A DNA stretch of 64,000 nt from Scatosoma sp045594025. Its GTDB lineage: Bacteria; Bacillota; Clostridia; Christensenellales; Borkfalkiaceae. Shown here one piece after another: positions 16,263-24,946 of this stretch. The position numbers and the translations under genes are program-made. Location of the stretch: assembly GCA_045594025.1 (NCBI GenBank), contig JAZNXS010000030.1, positions 1 through 64,000 of the forward strand. Reading direction: 5' to 3'. Numbering within the stretch: the stretch's first letter is position 1; each line of letters begins with the position of its first letter. A model generated the notes under the pieces. The model was not told the DNA's origin. It ran no database searches and saw nothing but the letters and a program-made list of their open reading frames with translations.

Positions 16263-18013
16263 GCGCACACCTCCCCTTCCGCATCGTATTGCGAAAAGTA
16301 AATTTCACGGTACACTTCACAGTCTTTCATCAACTGCTCGTGCGTGCCGATTCCTACCGCCTTTCCGTCGTCTAACACGATAATTTTATCCGCGTCACGC
16401 ACGGAAGAGGTGCGTTGCGACACCACAAATACCGTCGTCTTTAATTGTCGAATCCCCTTCCTCAGCGCCGCGTCCGTCGCATAGTCAAGCGCCGAGGACG
16501 AATCGTCCAAAATCAAAATTTCAGGGTCTCTCACCAACGCTCTGGCAACAGTGAGACGTTGCTTCTGTCCGCCGGAGAAATTCTTGCCGCCTTGTTCTAC
16601 GGTCGCATCCAAGCCACCTTTTTCTTGAATAAACTCGTCCGCCTGCGCCATTTTTAACGCATTCCAAAGCTCTTCGTCCGTAGCGTTCGCTCTGCCCCAA
16701 AGCAGGTTTTCACGAACCGTGCCCTTAAACAGCTTTGCTTTTTGCGGTACGACGCCGATACGTTCCCTTAAGAAGGATTGCAGACTTTTCTGCCTTACGT
16801 CTATGCCGTCAATAAACACACTGCCGCCGCTTACGTCATAGAAATGGGGGATTAAATTGACAAGCGTGGTTTTTCCCGAACCCGTACCGCCGATTACGCC
16901 TATCGTCTCGCCTTTTTGCACAGCGAAAGACAGCTCTGAAAGAGCTTCGTCCGCGCCTTCGCTATAACGAACGCTGACGTTATCAAACACGATAAACCCG
17001 TCCATACCCCCTTGCTTCTCCGTTCTTTCTACCGTTTCCAAGGAAGGTTGCATTTTTAGTACTGCCTCGATACGGTCTGCGCTTGCTACGGCTTTGGCTA
17101 CCGTCACAATCAGGTTAGCAAGCTTGATCAGCTCAATCAAAATCTGGCTCATCAAATTGTAGAGCGCAATCACTTCCCCTTGTGAGAGTAAACCGCTTTC
17201 CACGCGGAGCGCCCCCGTATACAGCAATACGATAATGGCAAGGTTGACCAGTGCAAACGTTAAAGAGTTGGTGATGGCGGCTATTCCGCCAACAAATTTT
17301 CTTTCTTTCGTCAACTCTTCGTTGCGTTCGTCAAATAGCTTACGCTCGTCCTCTTCTTTACAAAATGCGCGCAATACTCTTGCGCCCGACAGATTTTCAC
17401 GAGTGGAAAGCAGCACTTTATCCAACTTTGCCTGCGTCTTTTTATAAAGCGGCATACAAATGAACATGACGGCGTACACCACTGCCGCAAGCACGGCAAT
17501 CGCACCGCCGAATACGCCGAACGACGCAGGATCGATGATACACGCGCAAATCAGCGCGCCGAATACGATAAACGGAGAGCGCAGCAGTAAACGCAAAAAT
17601 AAATTGATCCCCGTTTGCATTTTATCCACGTCGCTCGTCATACGGGTGAGCATGGTCGATTCGCCCATTTTATCAATGTCTTTATAGCTAAGCGATTGTA
17701 ATTTTTTGAATAAGTCGCTACGCACGCTCGCCGCGACGCCCGTTGCCGCTTTTGCAGAGAAATACTGCGCCGTTACGGAGAAAATCAAACCCACCAAACC
17801 AAATACGGCAAGCACCAAACACATACCGACGATAAATCCTTTATCCGCATGAGGATACCCAACGCCATCCACGTACTGACCAAGCCCTTTGTCCACAATC
17901 AAAGCCACGATAAAAGGAACCAAAAGCTCAAACGTCGCTTCCAGCAATTTAAACAGTGGTCCTAACAGGCTCTGCAATTTATACGGTTTAAAATAGGTGA
18001 AAATCTTTTTCAT
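16259..18013 (-). CDS. ABC exporter subunit, degenerate nucleotide site
   Basis: A 584-residue half-transporter with six membrane helices and an ATPase: Walker A IGGTGSGKTT, signature NFSGGQKQR and Walker B LILDDSSSALD. An aspartate replaces the catalytic glutamate, as in the degenerate subunit of heterodimeric exporters. The start at 18013 (MKKIFTYFKPYK) has no Shine-Dalgarno; instead a promoter ends seven bases upstream, suggesting a leaderless mRNA. First gene of the two-gene operon. Confidence 0.92.
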   Translation of the reverse strand: MKKIFTYFKPYKLQSLLGPLFKLLEATFELLVPFIVALIVDKGLGQYVDGVGYPHADKGFIVGMCLVLAVFGLVGLIFSVTAQYFSAKAATGVAASVRSDLFKKLQSLSYKDIDKMGESTMLTRMTSDVDKMQTGINLFLRLLLRSPFIVFGALICACIIDPASFGVFGGAIAVLAAVVYAVMFICMPLYKKTQAKLDKVLLSTRENLSGARVLRAFCKEEDERKLFDERNEELTKERKFVGGIAAITNSLTFALVNLAIIVLLYTGALRVESGLLSQGEVIALYNLMSQILIELIKLANLIVTVAKAVASADRIEAVLKMQPSLETVERTEKQGGMDGFIVFDNVSVRYSEGADEALSELSFAVQKGETIGVIGGTGSGKTTLVNLIPHFYDVSGGSVFIDGIDVRQKSLQSFLRERIGVVPQKAKLFKGTVRENLLWGRANATDEELWNALKMAQADEFIQEKGGLDATVEQGGKNFSGGQKQRLTVARALVRDPEILILDDSSSALDYATDAALRKGIRQLKTTVFVVSQRTSSVRDADKIIVLDDGKAVGIGTHEQLMKDCEVYREIYFSQYDAEGEVCA

Positions 18014-18020
18014 GGGTATC

Positions 18021-18049
18021 ATTATAGCACTATTTTTCCATAAACGCAA
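18021..18049 (-). promoter_or_regulatory. Sigma-A promoter for ABC exporter, leaderless start
   Basis: Minus strand: -35 TTGCGT (18044-18049), 17-bp spacer, -10 TATAAT (18021-18026), then GATACCC and ATG. Transcription should begin at or next to the start codon. Confidence 0.75.
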
Positions 18050-18060
18050 GGAAAAATGCT

Positions 18061-18128
18061 TTTTTTATAAAAAATACCTCTCTTTATGAGAGGTAAATCA
18101 TAAACGGAGCAACTTGGTGCTCCGTTTG
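18061..18128 (-). terminator. Tandem hairpins ending the TPR-like membrane gene
   Basis: Two stem-loops follow the stop codon on the minus strand: AAACGGAGC..GCTCCGTTT (18102-18127), then ACCTCTC-ataaa-GAGAGGT (18076-18094) with a T-rich tail ATTTTTTAT. The second has the form of an intrinsic terminator. Confidence 0.8.
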
Positions 18129-18137
18129 GTCATTGTA

Positions 18138-19076
18138 TTATTCTATCACAGCCGTTTCCAATACAGGCGTTGCAGTCAACGCTTCGTAAAGCTCTTTCTT
18201 TCCACGGATTTCCAATAAGGTTTTACCCTCCTCCGTCGAATCCAAACGCTCGTTCAAACGATACATGCGCGCCGCATTAATAAATTTGTTGGTGAAGATC
18301 GCAAACACGATAAACAATACCACGGAAACACAACCCATGATAATGGTGGGTACAATATAGGTGTCTTCTCTTGTGGAAAAGTTTTTAAGCCCGATCACAA
18401 CCGTCACGATTACCGCCACAAGCAGGGGAATCATAGAAAGCAAGAATCCAAGCCCCGTATGAAGCTTACGCACAGAAAGTATTTCCCTGCGCTTTTGTTG
18501 CTTGCTCTCCACCACTTCCGCAAGCGGTTTTTCCGCCTCAGAAAGTTCCGCTATACGCTTTTCAAACGCACCATGGTAGTCTCGTTTGATAATATCTGCC
18601 GCTTGATAACCCAAATCGAATTCCAAGCTTTCCAGCCCGGCTTCTACGTATTCGTCTATCAATACGTCGGGGTCTTTAAAATCGGAGGTCTTCGCTCTCC
18701 AATACCCAACGGAAGCTTCCGTTGCTACGTCATCGTAATCAAGCGCGCGTTCGTATTCCAATTCCGCCGCGTGATAACTGCCCGTTTCCAACAGCATTTT
18801 ACCCTGTGCGCAAAGGTTTTCGTACTGCGCCAATCTGCGCGCGCTAGCTTGCGCTTTTTCTTTGCGAACGCGTTCCGCTTCCGCGGGGGTAAGGTCTACC
18901 AAATCCTCATCGTCCGTTTCCACCTCAATCACAGGCATTTCAGAATCGAAATCCATAACGAATTCCTCCCCTTCTTCCAGCTCTGCCGTTGCGTCTACAA
19001 TCTCCAACGTGCCGTCCGCCTTTTTCTTATAACGGATCTCCTTACCGATTTCGTCTTCTAACATTCTTTCTTCCAT
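18138..19076 (-). CDS. TPR-like membrane protein of unknown function
   Basis: Not recognised as a named family. The 312 residues comprise an acidic N-terminus (about 1-65), a helical tetratricopeptide-like segment (GKMLLETGSYHAAELEYERALDYDD, about 92-116), a charged helix, and two membrane helices near 205-228 and 240-262, followed by a cytosolic tail. It may be a bitopic scaffold. It is 13 bases downstream of ispE and is probably cotranscribed with it. AAGGGAG precedes the start. Confidence 0.75.
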   Translation of the reverse strand: MEERMLEDEIGKEIRYKKKADGTLEIVDATAELEEGEEFVMDFDSEMPVIEVETDDEDLVDLTPAEAERVRKEKAQASARRLAQYENLCAQGKMLLETGSYHAAELEYERALDYDDVATEASVGYWRAKTSDFKDPDVLIDEYVEAGLESLEFDLGYQAADIIKRDYHGAFEKRIAELSEAEKPLAEVVESKQQKRREILSVRKLHTGLGFLLSMIPLLVAVIVTVVIGLKNFSTREDTYIVPTIIMGCVSVVLFIVFAIFTNKFINAARMYRLNERLDSTEEGKTLLEIRGKKELYEALTATPVLETAVIE

Positions 19077-19089
19077 AGTTTGCTCCCTT

Positions 19090-20022
19090 TTAACTTTCTA
19101 TTTCTTCTTTGGAAAGTGCAAACGGATTTCTCCAACCCGTCTTTTTCCTCCCTACATAATCGGGGACCACCGTCTCCGTAACGTACGTGCGGAACTTCCC
19201 TTTATAACGGCTTTGCGCCCATTGACAAAGTTCGTTGGTTTCAAATAGCGCAATTACACAACTTCCCGAGCCCGTCATCACCGCGCCGAGTGGCGAAAAC
19301 GATTCGGCTTCTTTAAACGCCTTTTCCACGTCGGGATTGAGGTGTAACGCAGGCACGTATAAGTCATTCATCAAATACCTGCCCACCTCATTTATGTTAT
19401 TACTAAGCAAGGCGTCTATACAACCTTGCGTTGCGCTTTCTTTCCACTGTAAGGTTTTGGGCAACTCGTCATACTTGCGGTAGCAACCGCCTGACGAAAC
19501 CTCCGATAAAGGACAAATCAATAGCAAATGCAGCTTTTGATCGGTGGAAATGTTCGTCACGTTCTCCCCTCTACCCTGCATGCGCGCAAAACCGCCCGTG
19601 AGCATATAGCCCGTATCACTGCCGAGAGCGTCGGCAAGCGCTTTTAAACGTTCTCTTTCCGTAACGCCGTACAGCTTTGCCATGCCGTTGAGCACCCCCG
19701 AAACGTCCGCAGACGAACCGCCAAGGCCTGCGCCCATCGGAATTTGCTTATATACAGTGATGTCCGCGCCGTTCGTTCCAAACGTTTCCGAAAAGAGCTC
19801 TGCCGCTTTCAACGCCGTGTTCTTTTCAGGAGGGATAGACTCACTCCCCATGCCTTTCATGGTTACACTTGATAGCTTGTCCTTCCTCTTTCGCAAAACA
19901 ATTTTATCATACAGCGCCACGCTGGCAACGAGGGAATCCAAGATGTGATATCCCACTTCCACCCCCGTGATCTCAAGAGTCAAATTCACTTTTGCATGCG
20001 CTTTGATGGTTACCGTATTCAT
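19090..20022 (-). CDS. ispE: 4-diphosphocytidyl-2-C-methyl-D-erythritol kinase
   Basis: A 310-residue GHMP kinase of the MEP isoprenoid pathway that phosphorylates the 2-hydroxyl of CDP-ME with ATP. The ATP-binding motif PMGAGLGGSSADVSG lies near residue 95, and the N-terminal KAHAKVNLTLEITG and C-terminal MTGSGSCVIALF motifs are present. The C-terminal tail after VPDYVGRKK is a little longer than usual. ispE near veg and a SPOCS protein gene is a common Firmicute neighbourhood. Confidence 0.95.
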   Translation of the reverse strand: MNTVTIKAHAKVNLTLEITGVEVGYHILDSLVASVALYDKIVLRKRKDKLSSVTMKGMGSESIPPEKNTALKAAELFSETFGTNGADITVYKQIPMGAGLGGSSADVSGVLNGMAKLYGVTERERLKALADALGSDTGYMLTGGFARMQGRGENVTNISTDQKLHLLLICPLSEVSSGGCYRKYDELPKTLQWKESATQGCIDALLSNNINEVGRYLMNDLYVPALHLNPDVEKAFKEAESFSPLGAVMTGSGSCVIALFETNELCQWAQSRYKGKFRTYVTETVVPDYVGRKKTGWRNPFALSKEEIES

Positions 20023-20090
20023 CCTTCTTTCACCTGCGTATTGCGAAAATTGCGGCGAGGAACCCTCGCCGCATGGATTGCTCTTTTTCT

Positions 20091-20119
20091 ATTTTACCAT
20101 ATTTTTACCGAAATTACAA
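20091..20119 (-). promoter_or_regulatory. Promoter of ispE with leader hairpin
   Basis: Minus strand: -35 TTGTAA (20114-20119), 17-bp spacer, -10 TAAAAT (20091-20096). Downstream in the leader (20052-20072) is GCGGCGAGG-gtt-CCTCGCCGC followed by AATTTTC, a strong hairpin that could attenuate or stabilise the transcript. Confidence 0.65.
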
Positions 20120-20156
20120 TATTTTAAATAAAAATATTGCACGTTTTTGTAAAAAA

Positions 20157-21641
20157 TCACTTGATTTGTCTGTAAACGAAAATCCTTTCCCCTTCTTTTA
20201 ACGGGAATTCTAAATCGGGATTGCACCGTTTGACGTCCTCGGGCGCACAAGCCAACCGCTTGGAAACCTGCCAAAGCTCTTCCCCAGCATTCGTCATGAA
20301 CACCGAAAATGCCGCGTCCGTTTCACCGTACGGTTCCCCTTCCGTTACCTCGGAAAGATATTCCCAGTTCCTCTGTTCATAACTGCAAAGGCTGAGCTTC
20401 AACGTAGCTTCCGCTTCCGTTTCACCATTCTTTTTACGGCGCACGTTTAAGCCGCAAACCATGCCTTCCGCTTCGACAATCTCCCCCTCTGTATCTATAG
20501 GAAACATAAACGGCAACGTGAGCGTTGTACTACGGCGACTTCCGTCTGCGCCGCCAAGCAATACCTCCGCCAAAATCACGCCCTCTGCCTCCATACCTCT
20601 ATCACCTTTACGGCAAGTGATTTCCGCGCGAGGCAATACAGCCGCTTGTAAGGTGTACTCTCCGTCCATCTCAGGCGAAAGCATGGAGACGCCGCTGATA
20701 CGTTCGACGAATTTTGTGTGATTCGTTAAATACATACCCCCGTCATTTTGCTTTTTTAAGAAAATTTCAGCCCCTGTGGAGAACGCGTCCTCCACCACGG
20801 AAACCTCCTCATGTGCCACCACGTAGCACTCTGCTGAAAGGGTGTACGAAAAGACGATATGACTGGCGCCCTTTTCTTCGTCCGTGCCTGCCGCAAGATG
20901 CGCAGATTTTACAAACACTTTTGCTGCCGCAGAAACGTTCCCAAATGCTTCGTCGCAAGGTACGCTGATGGTAAAGGGAAGCAGCCTTTCATACGAACAA
21001 ACCGAATCGTCGCTCTTTAATACGCAGATATTTAAACCGATTTCCCCTTCCACGTCGATTTGCCCGTTGCTGATGGAAACACGATTGACGATCGCCGTTT
21101 CGCTGTGCAGAAGAATATCCCCCACGTAATCGGTATCAAATTCGTCCTCGCCTTCCATTTCGCCGCTGACGCAGACCGTCTTATAAACCTTAGCGACGTC
21201 TTTCTTCACAATCAACCCATCGCCGCCGGATAAATATTCCATTTGCTTGCTGCCATATCCCGTAATATCTGCGTCGACAACAACGGACACGTACAATCCG
21301 GAACCCTCCCTGCGCCAAGTGACGTTGGCAGGCGTCAACGTAGTTTTCGCAAAGCAAGCCGGGGTAATCTCTCCGCCCTCCGCTTTATGGAAAAACTCTG
21401 CGCCGCGTTCTGCTCTACAAATTTTCTTATCCCCATCTTCATACACAATACAAAGCAATAGCTTGCCGCCGTATTGCACTTCGCCGTCCACGCAAACGTT
21501 TTCCGTTGGCACTGCCTTCGCATGCACCGCCAAAATACTGCTAATCTCACTGCCGGGAAGCCGACATTCTACAATCGATTGACTCTTCAAACGGCAAATT
21601 TTTCCAACGTAACGATAGGTTTCAAACTGCGGTTTTATCAT
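20157..21641 (-). CDS. SPOCS-domain protein with C-terminal LysM, SipL-like
   Basis: A 494-residue protein with three SPOCS-like (DUF3794) beta-rich units (about 30-130, 170-270 and 310-430) and a C-terminal LysM (EELWQVSKRLACAPEDVKRCNPDLEFPLKEGERIFV). C. difficile SipL, which links SpoIVA to the spore coat, has the same order. It is divergent from veg. An AATATTTT-n4-AAAATATT hairpin after the stop probably ends transcription. I infer a role in coat assembly. Confidence 0.85.
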   Translation of the reverse strand: MIKPQFETYRYVGKICRLKSQSIVECRLPGSEISSILAVHAKAVPTENVCVDGEVQYGGKLLLCIVYEDGDKKICRAERGAEFFHKAEGGEITPACFAKTTLTPANVTWRREGSGLYVSVVVDADITGYGSKQMEYLSGGDGLIVKKDVAKVYKTVCVSGEMEGEDEFDTDYVGDILLHSETAIVNRVSISNGQIDVEGEIGLNICVLKSDDSVCSYERLLPFTISVPCDEAFGNVSAAAKVFVKSAHLAAGTDEEKGASHIVFSYTLSAECYVVAHEEVSVVEDAFSTGAEIFLKKQNDGGMYLTNHTKFVERISGVSMLSPEMDGEYTLQAAVLPRAEITCRKGDRGMEAEGVILAEVLLGGADGSRRSTTLTLPFMFPIDTEGEIVEAEGMVCGLNVRRKKNGETEAEATLKLSLCSYEQRNWEYLSEVTEGEPYGETDAAFSVFMTNAGEELWQVSKRLACAPEDVKRCNPDLEFPLKEGERIFVYRQIK

Positions 21642-21770
21642 GATTTTTCCTTCCTCTCCGTTTTATTTCGCTATGTATTTTTATGCAAAAAGCATGGCAC
21701 ATAGAACATACAAAAGGAAAATTTTTCCGTTTCTCGCATAATTTTAAGCGGCGTTGGGCATACTAAACGT

Positions 21771-22010
21771 ATGATTAAGCCGACAAAAAATATCAAGGAC
21801 GTTAAACAAATGGTAAGAAGCTGCTCGGCACAACGCGTCGCCGTGCGATTGAATTTGGGCAGAAATAAAAGCGTTAGCTATTCGGGTGTTCTTTCAGGAA
21901 TCTATCCCTCCTTGTTCACCGTCAAGCCTGATGACGAGGATTTTTTAGGTAAAACCGCCTATTCCTATTCCGACGTGCTGTGCGGTACGGTGAAAATTAA
22001 ACGTATATAA
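21771..22010 (+). CDS. veg: Veg protein
   Basis: A 79-residue Veg-family protein with the conserved central part RVAVRLNLGRNKSVSYSGVLSGIYPSLFTVK. In Bacillus veg is highly expressed and affects biofilm genes. No clear Shine-Dalgarno precedes the ATG; a CATACT sequence lies six bases upstream. Neighbourhood with ispE and a SPOCS protein gene is conserved. A strong terminator follows. Confidence 0.92.
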   Translation: MIKPTKNIKDVKQMVRSCSAQRVAVRLNLGRNKSVSYSGVLSGIYPSLFTVKPDDEDFLGKTAYSYSDVLCGTVKIKRI

Positions 22011-22016
22011 TAAGGA

Positions 22017-22055
22017 AGAGGGCGCAACCGCAAAAGCGGTTGCGCCCTCTTTTTA
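22017..22055 (+). terminator. Intrinsic terminator of veg
   Basis: AGAGGGCGCAACCGC-aaaa-GCGGTTGCGCCCTCT forms a 15-bp perfect stem followed by TTTTT. It may also act on uvrA, which ends convergently at 22087. Confidence 0.92.
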
Positions 22056-22086
22056 CTCATTTCAATACATACCTGGTATACTTATT

Positions 22087-24909
22087 TTAGTTTTGTAACA
22101 CTTTTTTAAGGAACTGTCCTGTATAGCTTTCCTTGACGTTGGCTACCTCTTCCGGTGTCCCCTCGCAAACGATTGTACCGCCGCCGTTGCCGCCCTCGGG
22201 GCCTAAATCGATGATATAGTCCGCCGTTTTAATAACGTCTAAATTATGTTCGATAACGAGCACTGTATTTCCGCCCTCGCGCAGCTGTAACAAAATTTTA
22301 ATCAGCTTGTCCACGTCATAGGTATGCAAACCCGTCGTGGGTTCGTCTAAGATATAGCAGGTCTTACCCGTAGAACGTTTTGCAAGCTCGGTGGCAAGTT
22401 TTACACGTTGCGCCTCACCGCCGGAGAGCGTTGTGGAGCTCTGCCCCAGCTTGATATACCCCAACCCAACGTCGTTAAGCGTTTTAATTTTATTATATAC
22501 GGTAGGCACGGGCGCAAAAAATTCACACGCTTCCTCCACCGTCATATCCAACACGTCGGAAATACTCTTTCCTTTGTATTTGACCTCCAGGGTTTCACGG
22601 TTATACCGTCTTCCGACACAAACCTCACAAGGCACGAAAATATCGGGCAGGAAGTGCATTTCAATCTTCAAAATACCGTCGCCAAAACAGTGTTCACAGC
22701 GACCGCCTGATACGTTGAACGAGAACCTGCCTGCCTTGTATCCTCTTTCTTTGGCGTCGGGCGTCATCGCAAACAGATCGCGAATGGCATTGAATACACC
22801 CGTATACGTAGCCGGATTACTTCTCGGCGTTCTGCCGATGGGCGATTGATCGATAGCGATGACTTTATCGAAATATTCCACGCCGTCCGCGCGATCGTAT
22901 TTCCCCTGCGCGTGCTTTGCGCCGTTGTGCGTGTTGGCGAGCATGGGGTACACAATTTCGTTGACAAAGCTGGATTTACCGCTTCCCGAAACCCCCGTTA
23001 CCGCCGTAATTAAACCGACGGGCACTTTCACGTCGATATTTTTTAAATTATTCTGCTTACAACCGTATACCTGCAACCATTTATCCGTCGCCTTTTTGCG
23101 TACGGGCGGCGTTTCGATTTTTCTTCTGCCGGCAAGATAGTCCCCCGTGATTGAACGAGGCTCTGCCATGATTTGTTCCTGCGTGCCGCAAGCTACAATC
23201 TCCCCACCGTGCACACCTGCTTGCGGGCCGATGTCCACAATATAATCCGCCGCTTTCATGGTATCCTCGTCATGCTCGACAACGATCAAAGTATTGCCAA
23301 GATCGCGCAAGCCCTTTAAGGAATTGAGTAGCTTTTCATTATCCCTTTGGTGCAGACCGATACTCGGTTCGTCCAAAATATACAACACACCCGTAAGCGC
23401 GCTGCCGATCTGCGTAGCCAAACGAATACGTTGGCTCTCACCACCCGACAACGTGACCGCCGTACGGGTAAGCGTCAAGTAATTGAGCCCCACATTGCGC
23501 AAGAAACCCAAACGGTTATTGATTTCCTTGATAATGGCGTCCGCAATCAAATGCTCGGTATGCGTCAGCTTGGTGGACAACTCGTCCATGAAATCACAGA
23601 GCTTATCCACGGACATTTCGCAGACGTCCCAAATATTTTTACCGCCTACGTGCACCGCAAGCGCTTCTTTTTTTAATCGTTTGCCTTGACAGCCGTCGCA
23701 GGGCGCGTTGCGCATCAAGCGCTCAATGTCGCTCTTTACGCCGTCTGAGGTCGTTGCCCCGTAACGACGCTGCAGATTGTTCACGTATCCTTCCCACGTC
23801 TTCTTAAAGCTACCCGAAAACGAACGGGTTTGGTAATGCATATCCACCGTTCTGTCGCTGCCGTACATCAGCACGTCATAAATTTCTTTCGGTAGATCCT
23901 GCACGGGAACGTCCAAAGAAAAGCCGTAGGCTTTGGCAAGCGCCGACATCTCCATCAGCGCCATAGAGCTAGAACCCAAGTTCCACCCCGTCACTTTCAT
24001 CGCGCCCTCGCGCAACGTTTTCGTCTTATCGGGACAAATCAGGTCAGGATCGACAAACTGCTTCATACCAAGCCCCGAACAGGTAGGACACGCGCCGTAC
24101 ACCGTATTGAATGAGAACATACGCGGCTCGATTTCCTCCAACGAAATACCGCAATCAGGACAAGCGTAGTTGACGGAATACAACTCTTCATTGCCCTCGC
24201 AGTCAATCACAACCAGTCCGTCTGCAAGCTTGAGCGCCGCCTCCAAACTATCCGTTAAACGCTTTTGCACGGTGGGCTTTACAATCAATCTATCCACAAC
24301 CACCGAAATGTTATGCTTGATGTTTTTTTCCAGCTTGATTTCTTCCTGTAAATCATAGACGATTCCGTCAATTTTAACCCTGCCGTAACCGCTTTTCTTA
24401 AAGCCGCTGAGCTCCTTGACGTATTCCCCTTTTCTACCTCGAACCACGGGCGCGTTGATCAGAATTTTACTCCCCTCAGGCAACGTCATAACTCTGTCGC
24501 AAATCTCATCTACCGTCTGACGGCGAATCTCCCTGCCGCACTTCGGACAGTGCGGAACGCCGATTCTTGCAAACAGCAAACGGAAATAATCGTAAATCTC
24601 CGTTACCGTTCCCACCGTGGAACGGGGGTTACGCGAAGTCGTCTTTTGATCGATGGAAATCGCAGGGGAAAGCCCGTCTATGCTCTCCACGTCAGGCTTT
24701 TCCATCTGCCCCAAAAATTGACGGGCATAGGAAGAAAGACTTTCCACGTACCGTCTTTGTCCCTCGGCAAAAATGGTATCAAACGCCAGTGTGGATTTAC
24801 CGCTTCCCGAAAGCCCGGTAAACACCGTCAGTTTGTTTCTGGGGATGGTCACGTCCACGTTTTTTAAGTTATTCTCTTTTGCGCCTCTTACTACTATATT
24901 TTCTTGCAT
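22087..24909 (-). CDS. uvrA: Excinuclease ABC subunit A
   Basis: A 940-residue UvrA, the damage-recognition ATPase of nucleotide excision repair. It carries two ABC ATPase modules (Walker A GLSGSGKST near residue 33 and GVSGSGKSS near 640; signatures LSGGESQR and LSGGEAQR) and zinc-binding cysteine pairs CPKCG, CPDCG/CPTCSG and CEHC/CEVC. Length is normal. Its start follows uvrB by 37 bases in one operon. Confidence 0.98.
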   Translation of the reverse strand: MQENIVVRGAKENNLKNVDVTIPRNKLTVFTGLSGSGKSTLAFDTIFAEGQRRYVESLSSYARQFLGQMEKPDVESIDGLSPAISIDQKTTSRNPRSTVGTVTEIYDYFRLLFARIGVPHCPKCGREIRRQTVDEICDRVMTLPEGSKILINAPVVRGRKGEYVKELSGFKKSGYGRVKIDGIVYDLQEEIKLEKNIKHNISVVVDRLIVKPTVQKRLTDSLEAALKLADGLVVIDCEGNEELYSVNYACPDCGISLEEIEPRMFSFNTVYGACPTCSGLGMKQFVDPDLICPDKTKTLREGAMKVTGWNLGSSSMALMEMSALAKAYGFSLDVPVQDLPKEIYDVLMYGSDRTVDMHYQTRSFSGSFKKTWEGYVNNLQRRYGATTSDGVKSDIERLMRNAPCDGCQGKRLKKEALAVHVGGKNIWDVCEMSVDKLCDFMDELSTKLTHTEHLIADAIIKEINNRLGFLRNVGLNYLTLTRTAVTLSGGESQRIRLATQIGSALTGVLYILDEPSIGLHQRDNEKLLNSLKGLRDLGNTLIVVEHDEDTMKAADYIVDIGPQAGVHGGEIVACGTQEQIMAEPRSITGDYLAGRRKIETPPVRKKATDKWLQVYGCKQNNLKNIDVKVPVGLITAVTGVSGSGKSSFVNEIVYPMLANTHNGAKHAQGKYDRADGVEYFDKVIAIDQSPIGRTPRSNPATYTGVFNAIRDLFAMTPDAKERGYKAGRFSFNVSGGRCEHCFGDGILKIEMHFLPDIFVPCEVCVGRRYNRETLEVKYKGKSISDVLDMTVEEACEFFAPVPTVYNKIKTLNDVGLGYIKLGQSSTTLSGGEAQRVKLATELAKRSTGKTCYILDEPTTGLHTYDVDKLIKILLQLREGGNTVLVIEHNLDVIKTADYIIDLGPEGGNGGGTIVCEGTPEEVANVKESYTGQFLKKVLQN

Positions 24910-24946
24910 AATTTACACCTTCATCTCGTACACGGTACACCCTTTC

